A stretch of DNA of 64,000 nt from Fodinicurvata halophila (GTDB lineage Bacteria; Pseudomonadota; Alphaproteobacteria; Kiloniellales; DSM-21159), in the NCBI RefSeq assembly GCF_042651425.1, contig NZ_JBHSCW010000002.1, positions 135,026 to 199,025 of the forward strand, in the 5' to 3' direction. The translations under genes and the position numbers were made by a program. Each line of letters starts with the position of its first letter. Position 1 is the first letter of the stretch. The notes beneath the pieces are model-generated. The model was not told the origin of the DNA. It made no database searches and was given only the letters and a program-made list of their open reading frames with translations. Shown one piece after another: positions 34,344 through 44,268 of this stretch.

Positions 34344-34665
34344 AATACGCGGGCAGTCCCGGCCGGGGTCGTGCCCCGGTCGGTCTCCATTCCTGTGGGG
34401 TGAACGGTGCCATGGGCCGGGCCTGGTATAGCCGGGCCCATGTCATCGCCTTTCCCATCTCCCACCCTCCGGAAGCACTTCGTCCGGACTGGTGCCACAG
34501 GATCGTACGCATCCAGTGCGGACCACCATGGCGTGTGCCTACGAGGCAAACGTTGCAATCATCTCAACAAGATCGTACGGTTCCTGATGATGGTCAGCGC
34601 ATGACGTAGACCAAGAATAAGCGTGGGCCACCACAAAAAAGAAGTTTTTGGGGAGGAACGCACGA
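34344..34665. other. Intergenic region upstream of the Liv-type ABC operon
   Basis: This 322-base gap contains two hairpins (a GC-rich one near 34360-34380 and one at 34411-34442) downstream of the hydrolase gene, then two copies of GATCGTACG at 34501-34509 and 34571-34579. These GATCGTACG copies are spaced 70 bases apart, carry the palindrome CGTACG and may bind a regulator. The promoter of the transporter operon should lie in the right-hand part. Confidence 0.45.
34411..34442 (+). terminator. Hairpin after the sugar-acid operon
   Basis: CATGGGCC (34411-34418) pairs with GGCCCATG (34435-34442), and inner GC pairs extend the stem. A pyrimidine-rich tail follows but no long T run, so it is a plausible weak terminator. 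Confidence 0.4.
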
Positions 34666-35889
34666 ATGATCACACGAGTGACGACGCCGCTCGGCGCGGC
34701 AATTCTGGGTGCCGGCATGACGCTTGCCGCGCCCGCTTCGGCACAGGAACCGATCCACATCGGGGCCATCTACATTCTCTCGGGCGTCGGTTCGACCTAC
34801 GGCGAGTTCGCCCAGAACGGCGCCAATCTGGCCATCGACGAGATCAACGAGGACGGCGGCGTGCTCGGCCGCCCGCTCGAAATCACCTTCGAGGACAGCC
34901 AGCTCGAAGCCCAGACCGCGATTCAGGCGATGCGCAAGCTGGTCTATCAGGACGGCGTGGACGTGCTGATGGGTCTCGATTCGAGCGGTGTGGCAACCGG
35001 GGTGGTGCCGGTGGTTCCCGAGGTCGAGACACCGTTCATCATCACCCATGCGGCGACCCCCGATGCCACAGGCAAGCTGTGCAATCAGTGGACTTACCGC
35101 AACAGCGTCAACATCCCGCAGAACGTCATGGGTGCGGCGATCATGGCGGATGAGAGCGGAGCGAACAGCTGGACCACTGTCGGCCCCGACTATGCCTTCG
35201 GCCATCAGTCCTGGGAGTATTTCCAGCGCTACCTGGGGGAACTCAATCCGGATGCGACCTTCTCCGACGAGCCCTCCTTCCCCGCCTTCGGGACCGAGGA
35301 TTTCACGCCCTTCATCAACACGGTGATGTCGAACCAGCCGGATGGCGTGTTCATCTCGGTGTGGGGCAGCGACCTGGTCAACTTCACGCGGCAGGCCAAC
35401 GATCTCGGCTTCTTCGACGAGGATTTCGAGGTCCTGATGTCGCTCGGTGCCGCCACCGAAGTGCTCAATGCCCTCGGTGAACAGATGCCCACCGGCGTCA
35501 CTGTCGGCACGCGCTATTGGTACGGCGCGCACGACAACGAGATGAACAAGGCCTTCGTCGAAGCCTATCGCGAGCGTCATGAAACGCCGCCGAGCTATAA
35601 CGCCCAGAATGCCTATTCCGCGGTCTATGCCTACAAGGCCGCCATCGAGAAGGCAGGCGAGGTCGACAAGGCGGCGATCCGCGACGCGCTCAAGGGCATG
35701 AGCTATCAGGCCCCCATGGGCGAGGTGCGCTTCCGTGAAGGCGACAACCAGGCCCTGGTCGGCCCGACCTACGGCGTCACGGCGGACGACCCCGACAGCG
35801 AACTGCGCAGGCTCGATCCGCAGCGCAGCTTCGCGGCCGAGGACGTGACACCGCCACTCTCCGAGACCGGCTGCAATCTCGGCGGATAA
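34666..35889 (+). CDS. Branched-chain amino acid-type ABC substrate-binding protein
   Basis: The 407-residue protein has a signal peptide (AAPASA, near 27) and the Leu/Ile/Val-binding-protein (Peripla_BP_6) fold: IHIGAIYILSG, YGEFAQNGANLAIDEIN and GPDYAFGHQSWEYF. ATG 34666 follows a GGGGAGGAA site. It precedes livHMGF genes and probably supplies them. Such binding proteins take many ligands beyond branched amino acids, so with a sugar-acid operon just upstream, an aldonate or its product is a possible ligand. Confidence 0.85.
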   Translation: MITRVTTPLGAAILGAGMTLAAPASAQEPIHIGAIYILSGVGSTYGEFAQNGANLAIDEINEDGGVLGRPLEITFEDSQLEAQTAIQAMRKLVYQDGVDVLMGLDSSGVATGVVPVVPEVETPFIITHAATPDATGKLCNQWTYRNSVNIPQNVMGAAIMADESGANSWTTVGPDYAFGHQSWEYFQRYLGELNPDATFSDEPSFPAFGTEDFTPFINTVMSNQPDGVFISVWGSDLVNFTRQANDLGFFDEDFEVLMSLGAATEVLNALGEQMPTGVTVGTRYWYGAHDNEMNKAFVEAYRERHETPPSYNAQNAYSAVYAYKAAIEKAGEVDKAAIRDALKGMSYQAPMGEVRFREGDNQALVGPTYGVTADDPDSELRRLDPQRSFAAEDVTPPLSETGCNLGG

Positions 35890-35899
35890 ACCCGCTCGT

Positions 35900-35928
35900 A
35901 CCGGCGGCGGCAGTACGCCGCCGCCGGT
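35900..35928 (+). terminator. GC-rich hairpin between binding protein and permease genes
   Basis: A perfect 12-base stem ACCGGCGGCGGC (35900-35911) / GCCGCCGCCGGT (35917-35928) with a five-base loop lies 10 bases after the binding-protein stop. There is no T run. It may protect the upstream mRNA from 3' decay or attenuate transcription into the permease genes. Confidence 0.6.
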
Positions 35929-35964
35929 CGTCCCGCGCCCGTTCGCCGTCAGCCTGGAGGTCCC

Positions 35965-36831
35965 GTGGAGAGCTTCGTCGCCGCGCTCATGAACAGCCTG
36001 GCTCTGGGGATGTTACTGTTCCTCATCGCCATCGGCCTCAACATCATCTTCGGCGTTCTCAACATCATCAATTTCGCCCATGGCGCGCTCTATATGCTCG
36101 GCGCCTACATCACCTATACGGTGGGGGTGCTCGCCGGCGTCAGCTTCTGGATCGCGCTCTTCGCCGCTCCGCTCATCGTGGCCGCCATCGCCGTGGTCAT
36201 CGAGCGGCTGATGCTGCACCGGATCTACGATCGGCCGATCACCGACAGCCTGCTGCTGACCTTCGCCCTGCTGCTCATCATCGACGAGGCAGTGCGCTGG
36301 ATCTGGGGCAGCACGATCCACGTCGTCGACCCGCCCGCCAGCCTGAGCGGAACGGTACTGTTGCTCGGAACCCAGCAGCCGGTCTACGGCCTCTTCGTGA
36401 TCGCCATGGGCCTGATCGTCGGTCTCGGCCTCTGGGGCTTCTTCTCGGGCACGCGCGCCGGCCGGGTGATGCGCGCCGCGGCCATCGACCGCAAGATGTC
36501 GCGGCTTGTGGGGATCGACGTCCCCCTGGTGTTCACCGCGGTCTTCGCCCTGGGAGCAGGCATTGCGGGATTTGGCGGCGCCATTGCCACGCCGATCCGC
36601 GCCATCAGTCCGGCGATGGGGGCGAACATCATCGTCGAGTCCTTCATCGTCGTGGTGATCGGCGGGCTTGGCAGCTTCCCTGGCGCCTTTCTCGGGGCGC
36701 TGGTCCTGGGGGCGATCAACGGTTTCGGCTCCCGCTACCTGCCTGAGTTCAACCTCGTAATGCCGTACCTCGGGATGGCCCTGGTGCTGCTGCTGAAGCC
36801 GCATGGCCTGATGGGGAGAACGGCGTCATGA
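35965..36831 (+). CDS. livH: ABC permease, LivH type
   Basis: The 288-residue inner-membrane permease has the family sequence GLNIIFGVLNIINFAHGALYMLGAY near the N-terminus and GIAGFGGAIATPI...GGLGSFPGAFLGAL near the C-terminus, about 8 transmembrane helices. It starts at GTG 35965 after CTGGAGG. It overlaps livM by 4 bases (ATGA). With LivM it forms the transmembrane channel of the importer. Confidence 0.9.
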   Translation: MESFVAALMNSLALGMLLFLIAIGLNIIFGVLNIINFAHGALYMLGAYITYTVGVLAGVSFWIALFAAPLIVAAIAVVIERLMLHRIYDRPITDSLLLTFALLLIIDEAVRWIWGSTIHVVDPPASLSGTVLLLGTQQPVYGLFVIAMGLIVGLGLWGFFSGTRAGRVMRAAAIDRKMSRLVGIDVPLVFTAVFALGAGIAGFGGAIATPIRAISPAMGANIIVESFIVVVIGGLGSFPGAFLGALVLGAINGFGSRYLPEFNLVMPYLGMALVLLLKPHGLMGRTAS

Positions 36832-37778
36832 CCCGGCAGCCCGGTCTGATCGCAGCACTCATCGCGGTCCTGCTGGTGGCCTTGTGGTTCCTGCCGGCCT
36901 GGGCGCCGTACTTCTATATCTTCGTCGCCGCGGAGATTCTGATCCTGGGCCTGTTCGCCGCCGGGTTCAACCTGGTGTTCGGCTATACGGGCATGCTCAG
37001 CCTGGGCCACGCCGCCTTCTTCGGCTTCGGCGCCTATGTGACGGCAATGCTGCTTCTGCACTTCGAGACGCCGCTTGCCCTGGCCTTGATCGCCTCGCTC
37101 GCGGGGGGCGGGCTGCTCGCGCTCGTCATCGGCTTCTTCTGTGTGCGCCTGACCGAAGTCTATTTCACGATGCTGACGCTGGCGTTCGGAATGATGGTGT
37201 TTTCCGTCGCCCAGCAATGGCGCAGCTTCACCGGCGGCTCGGACGGCATTACCGGCTTTACCGTCGGCGCGTTCGGCCTCGGTCTCGATCTCAACCTCGG
37301 CAACCCCGCCGTCTACTACCACCTGACGCTCGTCATCGTCACGCTGGCCGCGATATGTCTTTATCTCATCACCATCTCACCCTTCGGCCTGATCCTTCGC
37401 GCCATGGCCGAGAACCACGAACGCGTGGCCTTCACCGGCATTCCCGTGCGGCGCTATCGCCTCTACAGCTTCGCGATCTCGGGCGCCTTCTCCGGACTCG
37501 CCGGCGGGCTCTTCGCGCCCTTCACACGGGTGGCCTCGCCGGAAACGCTGCACTGGTCCCAGTCGGCCGAGCCGGTCCTGATGAGCATTCTCGGCGGCTC
37601 GGCGACTTTCCTCGGCCCCTTCATCGGCTCGGCGATCTTCGTCCTGCTCGAGACCTGGATTACCAGCTTCACCGACCGCTGGATGCTGTTCCTGGGCATC
37701 GCGCTCGCGCTCATGGTGATGTACCTGCGCCGCGGCCTGCTGGGCACGGCGCTCGACCGGCTGACGAGACGGGGCTGA
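36828..37778 (+). CDS. livM: ABC permease, LivM type
   Basis: The 316-residue permease matches LivM: AAGFNLVFGYTGMLSLGHAAFFGFGAYVTAML near 45-76, RLTEVYFTMLTLAFG near 112-126 and GLAGGLFAPF further on. About 10 transmembrane segments are present. Start overlaps the livH stop. The partner ATPases livG and livF follow immediately. Confidence 0.9.
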   Translation: MTRQPGLIAALIAVLLVALWFLPAWAPYFYIFVAAEILILGLFAAGFNLVFGYTGMLSLGHAAFFGFGAYVTAMLLLHFETPLALALIASLAGGGLLALVIGFFCVRLTEVYFTMLTLAFGMMVFSVAQQWRSFTGGSDGITGFTVGAFGLGLDLNLGNPAVYYHLTLVIVTLAAICLYLITISPFGLILRAMAENHERVAFTGIPVRRYRLYSFAISGAFSGLAGGLFAPFTRVASPETLHWSQSAEPVLMSILGGSATFLGPFIGSAIFVLLETWITSFTDRWMLFLGIALALMVMYLRRGLLGTALDRLTRRG

Positions 37779-37781
37779 GCC

Positions 37782-38554
37782 ATGGCTGAGCAGACCACGC
37801 CCATCCTGACCACCGAGGACCTGACCAAGCGGTTCGGCGGGCTGGCTGCCGTCGATGGCGTGTCGATCCAGCTCAACGAGGGAGAGATCGTGGCCCTCAT
37901 CGGACCCAACGGGGCCGGCAAGACGACATTCTACAACATGGTCTCGGGCCGAATGACGCCAACGTCGGGGCGCGTGTTGCTTCGCGGCACCGACATTGCC
38001 GGGAAGCCGCCGCACGAGATCGCACGCGCCGGGATCGGACGCTCCTTCCAGATCACCAATGTCTTCAACGAGCTGACGGTGCGCGAGAACGTCCAGGTTG
38101 CCCTGGTCAGTCACCGGGGCAAGAGCCTCCGGCTGTTTTCCATACTCGGCAGGGACAAGGCGCTGCACAGAGAAGCGGACGAGATCCTGGCCCGGCTCGG
38201 ACTGGAGAGCATGGCCGGGTTGCGCACGGGCACCCTGTCCTACGGCGACAAGCGACTTCTGGAACTCGCCATCGTGCTCGCCATCGAACCGGAGATCGTG
38301 ATGCTCGACGAACCGACGGCCGGGCTCACGCCGGACGAGACGACGGCGGTCATCGAGCTGATCCGGACTCTCCGGGCCGAACGCTCCTACACCTTCTTCA
38401 TCACCGAACACGACATGGAGGTGGTCTTCGGCCTCGCCGAGCGGGTACTGGTGATGCATCGCGGCCAGCTTCTGGCCACGGGCGCCCCCGAGGAGGTTCA
38501 GAAGAATCCCGAGGTGCGCAGGGCCTACCTGGGCGACGAGGAGGACTCGGCGGC

Positions 38555-38558
<4 letters not shown>
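37782..38558 (+). CDS. livG: ABC ATPase, LivG type
   Basis: The 258-residue ATPase has Walker A GPNGAGKTT (about 45-53), RSFQITNVF Q-loop, LSYGDKRLLELA signature variant typical of LivG, Walker B IVMLDEPTAGL and the EHDMEVVF switch. It pairs with LivF to power the importer. Three bases separate it from livM, and the livF start overlaps its stop. Confidence 0.92.
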
Positions 38559-39262
<704 letters not shown>

Positions 39263-39414
39263 GCCCCGCCGGTTTTTACCACCTCTGGCCGCCTCCCCTC
39301 TCACAGTCTGTTCACAGTCATGTGAAAGATCTTGAATTTCATCGCTTTTCCAGCAGGCCCAATTCCGTGGGTGAAATTCGAATCCCTGGACCACAGGCAC
39401 AAGGGAGGACTCCG

Positions 39415-40383
39415 ATGACTATCCGTAAATCCATTGCCGCTGTTTCCGCTGCCGGAATGCTGGCTGCCTGCACGAACATCGAGGCCGACCCGGCAACAGC
39501 AGCTCAGAACGATTCGCCAGACCTCGTGACCAAGCAGGACGCCGGCAATATCGTCTATTGGGTGCCGCCAGGACCGCGCAAGCTCAGCCCCACGGTGTTC
39601 GGTACCGCTGAGGACCCGAAGATGACGCTGCAGCCCAAACTGCAAAAGGCGCAGGAAATGGTGGAGGCTGGCAAGATGCCGCCCAGCGTGCCGCAGCTTC
39701 TGAAGGATCTGCCGATCCTGGTCGGAGTGCCCGAGAAAGCCCGTTCACAGGGTCCTGACGGTGAGCAGATCCTGGATCAACCAACCCCATTTCCCAACAA
39801 GGGCCAGATCATTGAGGGCAGCTTCCGTGCCGAGTTCTTCGACGAGGTCGACGAGGATACACCGGGCAAGCCGGGCGAAACACCCGACAGTGCGAACCTG
39901 ACGGCCGAATTCACCGACCCGCAGGGCAACGACTACAAGGTCGTCCTGGACCACGTCGTGAAACCGCCGTTCCCTGGGTACCAGACCGACGGTGGCGTGA
40001 TGCTGGACGACGTTCACCACGGCTCCACCGGCACCGGCACACCCTTGATGCCGCAAGTCTGGAGCATCGGTGCGCTGTGGGGCATCGGCGAAGTGCACGT
40101 CAACGGCGAGGTCGCGGCCAAGCATCAGGTGGTGCACCTCATGACCACGGAGACCGTGCGCACCACGGACTATCAGCTGGCCCTGCAGGAAGATATGCCG
40201 CTCGCTCCCGACGAATGGCACGTGAAGGGCCAGCCGCACCACACGCACCTGATCGTGCTGCCTATGGAAGGTACCCCGGAAGGCCCGGTATTCAGCCCCG
40301 TGCCGACCGCCTTCGAGCTGCCAAACGGTGAGACTCAGCCGTTCATGCACATCATGTTCGAGGAGGACACGGTCGAGCGCTAA
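39415..40383 (+). CDS. His-rich lipoprotein of unrecognised family
   Basis: The 322-residue protein has a lipoprotein signal (lipobox LAAC, Cys19) and an AGGGAGGA ribosome site before ATG 39415. I recognise no family. The C-terminal half holds several paired or closely spaced histidines: VHHG, VHVNG, KHQVVHLM, QPHHTHL and MHIMF, as in copper or other metal sites. It is followed 62 bases on by a cupredoxin gene in the same direction, which supports a metal-handling or periplasmic redox role. That is inference. The N-terminal half is Pro/Asp/Gln-rich and probably helical. Confidence 0.6.
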   Translation: MTIRKSIAAVSAAGMLAACTNIEADPATAAQNDSPDLVTKQDAGNIVYWVPPGPRKLSPTVFGTAEDPKMTLQPKLQKAQEMVEAGKMPPSVPQLLKDLPILVGVPEKARSQGPDGEQILDQPTPFPNKGQIIEGSFRAEFFDEVDEDTPGKPGETPDSANLTAEFTDPQGNDYKVVLDHVVKPPFPGYQTDGGVMLDDVHHGSTGTGTPLMPQVWSIGALWGIGEVHVNGEVAAKHQVVHLMTTETVRTTDYQLALQEDMPLAPDEWHVKGQPHHTHLIVLPMEGTPEGPVFSPVPTAFELPNGETQPFMHIMFEEDTVER

Positions 40384-40445
40384 AGGCAAACCACACCACT
40401 CCGCTGAGCGGTATGCGAACCGAAAGCAAGAGAGGAGTTCACGAG

Positions 40446-40793
40446 ATGCCCGCATTTCTGCGGGGCACGACGGCCGGCGCGATTGCGTTGGCCGTCGTTG
40501 CTCCAGCCAGCGCCCACAGCCTTGAGGTCGAAGCAGAGGAGTTCGCCTTCGAGCCCAACCGTGTGGTGGTCGAGGCCGGTGAACGCGTCGAAATCACCTT
40601 CGAGAACACCGGCCGACTTAGTCACAACCTTAAAATACCCGCCTTTGATGTAAAGACCACGACAATCCAGGCCGGCAACACGGCCACCGTAACTTTCACC
40701 CCGAATGAGTCCGGCACGTACGAGATGTTGTGCACCGTTCCTGGCCACAGCCAGGCGGGCATGACCGGTACGGTGGTGGTGGTTCAGGAATAA
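40446..40793 (+). CDS. Small periplasmic cupredoxin (blue copper) protein
   Basis: The 115-residue product has a signal peptide (ends near APASAHS) and one cupredoxin domain. Copper ligands are visible: His in RLSHNL and the Cys-x4-His-x4-Met cluster CTVPGHSQAGM. These are type 1 copper ligands, so it should be a small electron carrier or a copper-binding component in the periplasm. ATG 40446 is used because it gives the shortest valid signal; the open frame extends 11 codons upstream. It lies beside an unidentified lipoprotein gene, and a bidirectional terminator follows. Confidence 0.85.
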   Translation: MPAFLRGTTAGAIALAVVAPASAHSLEVEAEEFAFEPNRVVVEAGERVEITFENTGRLSHNLKIPAFDVKTTTIQAGNTATVTFTPNESGTYEMLCTVPGHSQAGMTGTVVVVQE

Positions 40794-40812
40794 CCGGAAA
40801 CTAATAAATCAT

Positions 40813-40869
40813 CCCGCAGGGCTGAAGCCGGGCCACTCAGAAGAAGCCAACGGCATGCAGCCCTGCGGG
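40813..40869. terminator. Long inverted repeat between convergent genes
   Basis: CCCGCAGGGCTG (40813-40824) pairs perfectly with CAGCCCTGCGGG (40858-40869) across a 33-base loop. It lies between the cupredoxin gene and the convergent TRAP large permease, so it could end transcription from both sides. It lacks a T run on either side. Confidence 0.5.
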
Positions 40870-40933
40870 GCCGGCCACCTTCGCCAGTATGCATCAAGCG
40901 TATTGCAGCGGCCTTCCGATTCCGGCGGCACAC

Positions 40934-42250
40934 TCACCTGGACCAGAGCGCGATCTCCGGGAAGATGATCACGAGCGCGAGCGCAATGATCTGCAAGCCG
41001 ATGAATGGCAAAAGAGAAACGAAGATGGTTCCCAAGGTGATGTTGGGTGGTGCCACGCTCTTGAGATAGAACGCAGCCGGACCGAAGGGCGGCGACAGGA
41101 ACGAGATCTGCATGTTCAGGGCGAAGAGAACGCCGAACCAGATCGGGTCGTAACCGAGCTCGACCACGATCGGGGCAAAGATCGGGATGGTCAGCAGCGC
41201 GATGCCGACCCAGTCGAGGAACATTCCCAGCACCGCCAGGATCAGCATCATCACGAGCAGCACTATGATCGGTGTGTCGGAGACCCCCAGCAGCAGCTGC
41301 TTGATGAAGTCGATGCCGCCCATGAGGTTGTAGACACCGATCAGCGCCGTGGCACCGACGCCGATCCAGACGATCATGCCACAAGTCCTGAGTGTCTGCA
41401 TGGCCGCACCCGAGAGCATCTTCAAGCTGAACTCGCCGCGAATGACCGTGGAAAGCACGACACCGACTACGCCGATCGCCGAGGCCTCGGTGACCGAGGC
41501 GATACCGCCGTAAATCGATCCCAAAACGAAAACAACCACCATAAGCGGCAGAATCAGGCCCTTTAACAAGGCAAGCTTGCGCACCATAGGTAGCTCTTCT
41601 TGCTCCTCCGGCACCGGCGCCTTGTCGGGAAAGAAATAGCCGATCACCAGCACATAACAGGCGTAAAGCGTGGCCAGCATGACCCCTGGCACGAAGGAGG
41701 CGGTGAACAGATCGCCGATCGAGACATTGGCCGAGAGCCCGAAGATGATCAGCACGATGGAGGGCGGAATCATCGTGCCCAGCGCTCCGCCGGCGCATAT
41801 GATCCCGATCGCCAGCCTGCGGTCGTAACCCAGTCGCAGCATCTGCGGCAGGGCCAGCAGACCCAGCAGCACGATTTCTCCGCCGATGATCCCCGACATG
41901 GCCGCCAGCACCACGGCCACCAGCAGGGTCTGCACCCCGACGCCACCATGCAACCGGCCGGCGACCAGCCGCATGGCGTCGAAGAGGTCGCGTGCGATGC
42001 CGGAGCGATCGAGGATCGAAGCCATCAGCACGAACATCGGCACCGCGACGAAGACGTACTGAGTGATGAAGGAATAGATTCGGGTGGTCACGATGGGCAC
42101 GGCCTCAGGACCGAACCAACCCAGCGCAAAGAACAAGGCCACCAGGATGGTGACGAAAGCAAGCGGCAAGCCGGTGAGTAGCAGCGTCAGCAGCATGCCG
42201 AACATCAGCAGGCTGCCGGGACCGATACCAAGGGCGGAAAGGTCAAACAT
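40934..42250 (-). CDS. TRAP transporter large permease (DctM), second system
   Basis: The 438-residue DctM-family permease has about 12 transmembrane segments, with GGEIVLLGLLALPQMLRLGYD and GTMIPPSIVLIIFGL in the first half, and FLDWVGIALLTIPIFAPIV and PPFGPAAFYLK in the second. It is the last gene of the minus-strand dctP-dctQ-dctM operon and overlaps dctQ by 8 bases. The divergent neighbour, 331 bases beyond dctP, is an acyl-CoA dehydrogenase homologue. Confidence 0.9.
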   Translation of the reverse strand: MFDLSALGIGPGSLLMFGMLLTLLLTGLPLAFVTILVALFFALGWFGPEAVPIVTTRIYSFITQYVFVAVPMFVLMASILDRSGIARDLFDAMRLVAGRLHGGVGVQTLLVAVVLAAMSGIIGGEIVLLGLLALPQMLRLGYDRRLAIGIICAGGALGTMIPPSIVLIIFGLSANVSIGDLFTASFVPGVMLATLYACYVLVIGYFFPDKAPVPEEQEELPMVRKLALLKGLILPLMVVVFVLGSIYGGIASVTEASAIGVVGVVLSTVIRGEFSLKMLSGAAMQTLRTCGMIVWIGVGATALIGVYNLMGGIDFIKQLLLGVSDTPIIVLLVMMLILAVLGMFLDWVGIALLTIPIFAPIVVELGYDPIWFGVLFALNMQISFLSPPFGPAAFYLKSVAPPNITLGTIFVSLLPFIGLQIIALALVIIFPEIALWSR

Positions 42251-42830
42251 TGTCGGAAGGCCTCACGTCCGAGGTGTCGGGACGAACCTCGTCCGAAGGA
42301 TCGCGCCGCAGGTGTCGCACGAACTGCAAGGCAAACTGGATAGCCATCAGGCACAGGGTGATGAACAGGACAGCCTTGACGATTGCCGGAGTCGGCGGAT
42401 TCCAGGCGCTGCCCGTGGTTTCGAGCCGGAATTGCCCCGTCGGAGTCCAGAACGCCTTGTAGGCCAGTCCATAGGAGGCCCAGGCCATGAGCAGGCAGGA
42501 CAGGCAACCGATCATCGAGATGCCGATGTCCAGCCACCGACGAACCCTGGGACTGACGGCATCGTAGACCACGATCATGCGGATATGCTTGTCGATGGCA
42601 AGGCAATAGGCCCCACCGAAGGCAAAGCAGATGGCAGAGAGTGCGATTGTCGTCTCATGCACCCAGCGGGTCGGCATGTTGAAGACATAGCGCATCACCA
42701 CCTCGAAGAAGGTAAAGGCGGTGATCAGCAGAAACGCGACAGAAATAGGCCGACCCAGAAACACCAGATAGGATGACAACGGATCCTGCGTCGGAAAGGA
42801 GTCCTGGCGGCCTTTGTCCTCGGTTTCCAT
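42243..42830 (-). CDS. TRAP transporter small permease (DctQ), second system
   Basis: The 195-residue four-helix DctQ protein has the VFLGRPISVAFLLITAFTFFEVVMRYVFNMPTRWVHE-type start and an AFGGAYCLAIDKHIRM loop. It starts at ATG 42830 after GGGGAGGG. A strong hairpin separates it from dctP upstream. It carries more than 30 residues of charged lead before the first helix. Confidence 0.85.
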   Translation of the reverse strand: METEDKGRQDSFPTQDPLSSYLVFLGRPISVAFLLITAFTFFEVVMRYVFNMPTRWVHETTIALSAICFAFGGAYCLAIDKHIRMIVVYDAVSPRVRRWLDIGISMIGCLSCLLMAWASYGLAYKAFWTPTGQFRLETTGSAWNPPTPAIVKAVLFITLCLMAIQFALQFVRHLRRDPSDEVRPDTSDVRPSDNV

Positions 42831-42852
42831 GGAACCCTCCCCAAGGGAAAAA

Positions 42853-42879
42853 CGGGCGGGTCAAGCTATGACCCGCCCG
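42853..42879 (-). terminator. Intrinsic terminator/attenuator between dctP and dctQ
   Basis: On the minus strand a perfect 11-base GC-rich stem (CGGGCGGGTCA / TGACCCGCCCG, five-base loop) is followed by TTTTT. It sits between the binding-protein stop (42918) and the dctQ start (42830), so it should reduce permease expression relative to the binding protein. Confidence 0.75.
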
Positions 42880-42917
42880 GTAATCGGGTGAAGTTCGACT
42901 TCAGACCTGTGCAGAGC

Positions 42918-43937
42918 TTAGAGGAGGCCCTCGCTTCTCAGGTGCTCGGTCAATGTGTCAAAGACCTTCTGGGCGTTCTCCGAACGATCGGCATAGGACT
43001 GCCACTGCTCCTGCGCAATCTGGCGGAACTTCTTCTTCTCCTCTTCCGACCAGGTATGGATGGTGACGTCGTCGCGCTCGCGGAGTTCCTCAGCGACCTC
43101 CTCGTCACGCGCGCTTATGCGATCCGCCAGCTCCTGCGCATACCACTCAACTGATTCGTCCAGGATCTCGCGGTCCTCCTCGGACATCGAATCCCAAGTC
43201 TCCTTGTTGATGGAAACCTCGTTGAGAGGCAACGAGTGGAAGCCGGGCCAGATCGGGTGCTTGGCAACGTCATGCAGGCCCATGGAGTGATTGGTGGCCA
43301 GGGTCGTTGCGTCCGAGGCACTGATCACGCCTTTGTCGAGCGAGGTGAAGACCTCAGACTGTGGCAGGTTCACAGGAGAGGCACCAACCGCCTCGAAGAC
43401 CGACTGCACCATGCCTTCGGGGGCACGCATTTTCACGCCCTCGAAGTCCTCCACCGAATCGATCGGAACCTTGGACGGCACCGCTTCGGCCGGCTGGGCC
43501 GCCGGGCCGATGAAGTGCACGCCATAGGGCGCGAGGATTTCGTTGTAGAGTTCGGACCCCCCACCCTCGTTGAAGAAGGAGCGCAATTCCGCGGGGCTCG
43601 AATAGGCGCCGACCGGATTGCCGATCAAGGCGAAGGCAGCATCCTTGCCGGTGAAATAAGAACTGTCGGTGATATGTCCGTCAAGAATGCCAGAACCCAC
43701 CGCGTCGAGCGTCTCATTGTATTCAACGATGGAGCCCACTGGCACCATCTCGACAGAGATCCGGCCATCCGACATCTCTCCAACCTTCTCGGCCCAATCC
43801 TGTTGGATCTCGAAAGTCGTGGTGCCGGAGTTGTCGCTGCTCTGGAACTGGAGATCATAGCTCTCCTGCGCCTGAGCAGAGGCCGCTGTGGCGAGCACAC
43901 CTGCAAGGGCAACCGTGCTCAAAAGTCGGATCATCAT
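42918..43937 (-). CDS. TRAP transporter periplasmic binding protein (DctP), second system
   Basis: The 339-residue protein has a signal peptide (cleavage near SAQA) and a TRAP binding-protein body with VEDFEGVKMRAPEGMVQSVFEAVGA, the Arg-containing clamp, and is highly acidic. The ATG at 43937 is chosen because GGAGG precedes it at good spacing; the open frame begins 19 codons earlier. It heads the operon with dctQM. The ligand is a carboxylate or sulfur acid, unknown, but the divergent gene is a dehydrogenase that lacks the normal catalytic base. Confidence 0.88.
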   Translation of the reverse strand: MMIRLLSTVALAGVLATAASAQAQESYDLQFQSSDNSGTTTFEIQQDWAEKVGEMSDGRISVEMVPVGSIVEYNETLDAVGSGILDGHITDSSYFTGKDAAFALIGNPVGAYSSPAELRSFFNEGGGSELYNEILAPYGVHFIGPAAQPAEAVPSKVPIDSVEDFEGVKMRAPEGMVQSVFEAVGASPVNLPQSEVFTSLDKGVISASDATTLATNHSMGLHDVAKHPIWPGFHSLPLNEVSINKETWDSMSEEDREILDESVEWYAQELADRISARDEEVAEELRERDDVTIHTWSEEEKKKFRQIAQEQWQSYADRSENAQKVFDTLTEHLRSEGLL

Positions 43938-44268
43938 GCGTATTTCCTCCCTAGCGTTTCCGTAAATGGAATGCGAAGCGTTGGCCATGGCCATTCTCTG
44001 GGCTCTCTGTGGCGCAACAACCTATGTAGGTCCTGATGCTCTAGAAAAAAGCATCGGGAATCAAGAGATGTCATAACGCTAACACACCAGATATCAGTGC
44101 GGTAGGGGAACTGAAAGGAACAACCCCTGGTGTTGCGCTCGATTGCCGAAGCGGCAGGAATGCTCGGACACCGGTCCCAGCATCAAGGACTCGAACGGTT
44201 GCAGGAACCTTGCCTTCCCCGCAGCCAGTGTCCACACTCCGCTCCTTCGAAAGGGATGGGAGGAGACC
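43938..44268. other. Divergent control region between TRAP operon and acyl-CoA dehydrogenase homologue
   Basis: This 331-base gap must hold promoters for both directions. It contains the perfect 12-base palindrome TGGCCATGGCCA at 43982-43993 and the dyad GATGCT-N9-AGCATC at 44035-44055, both possible regulator sites. No gene is convincing in it. Confidence 0.45.
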
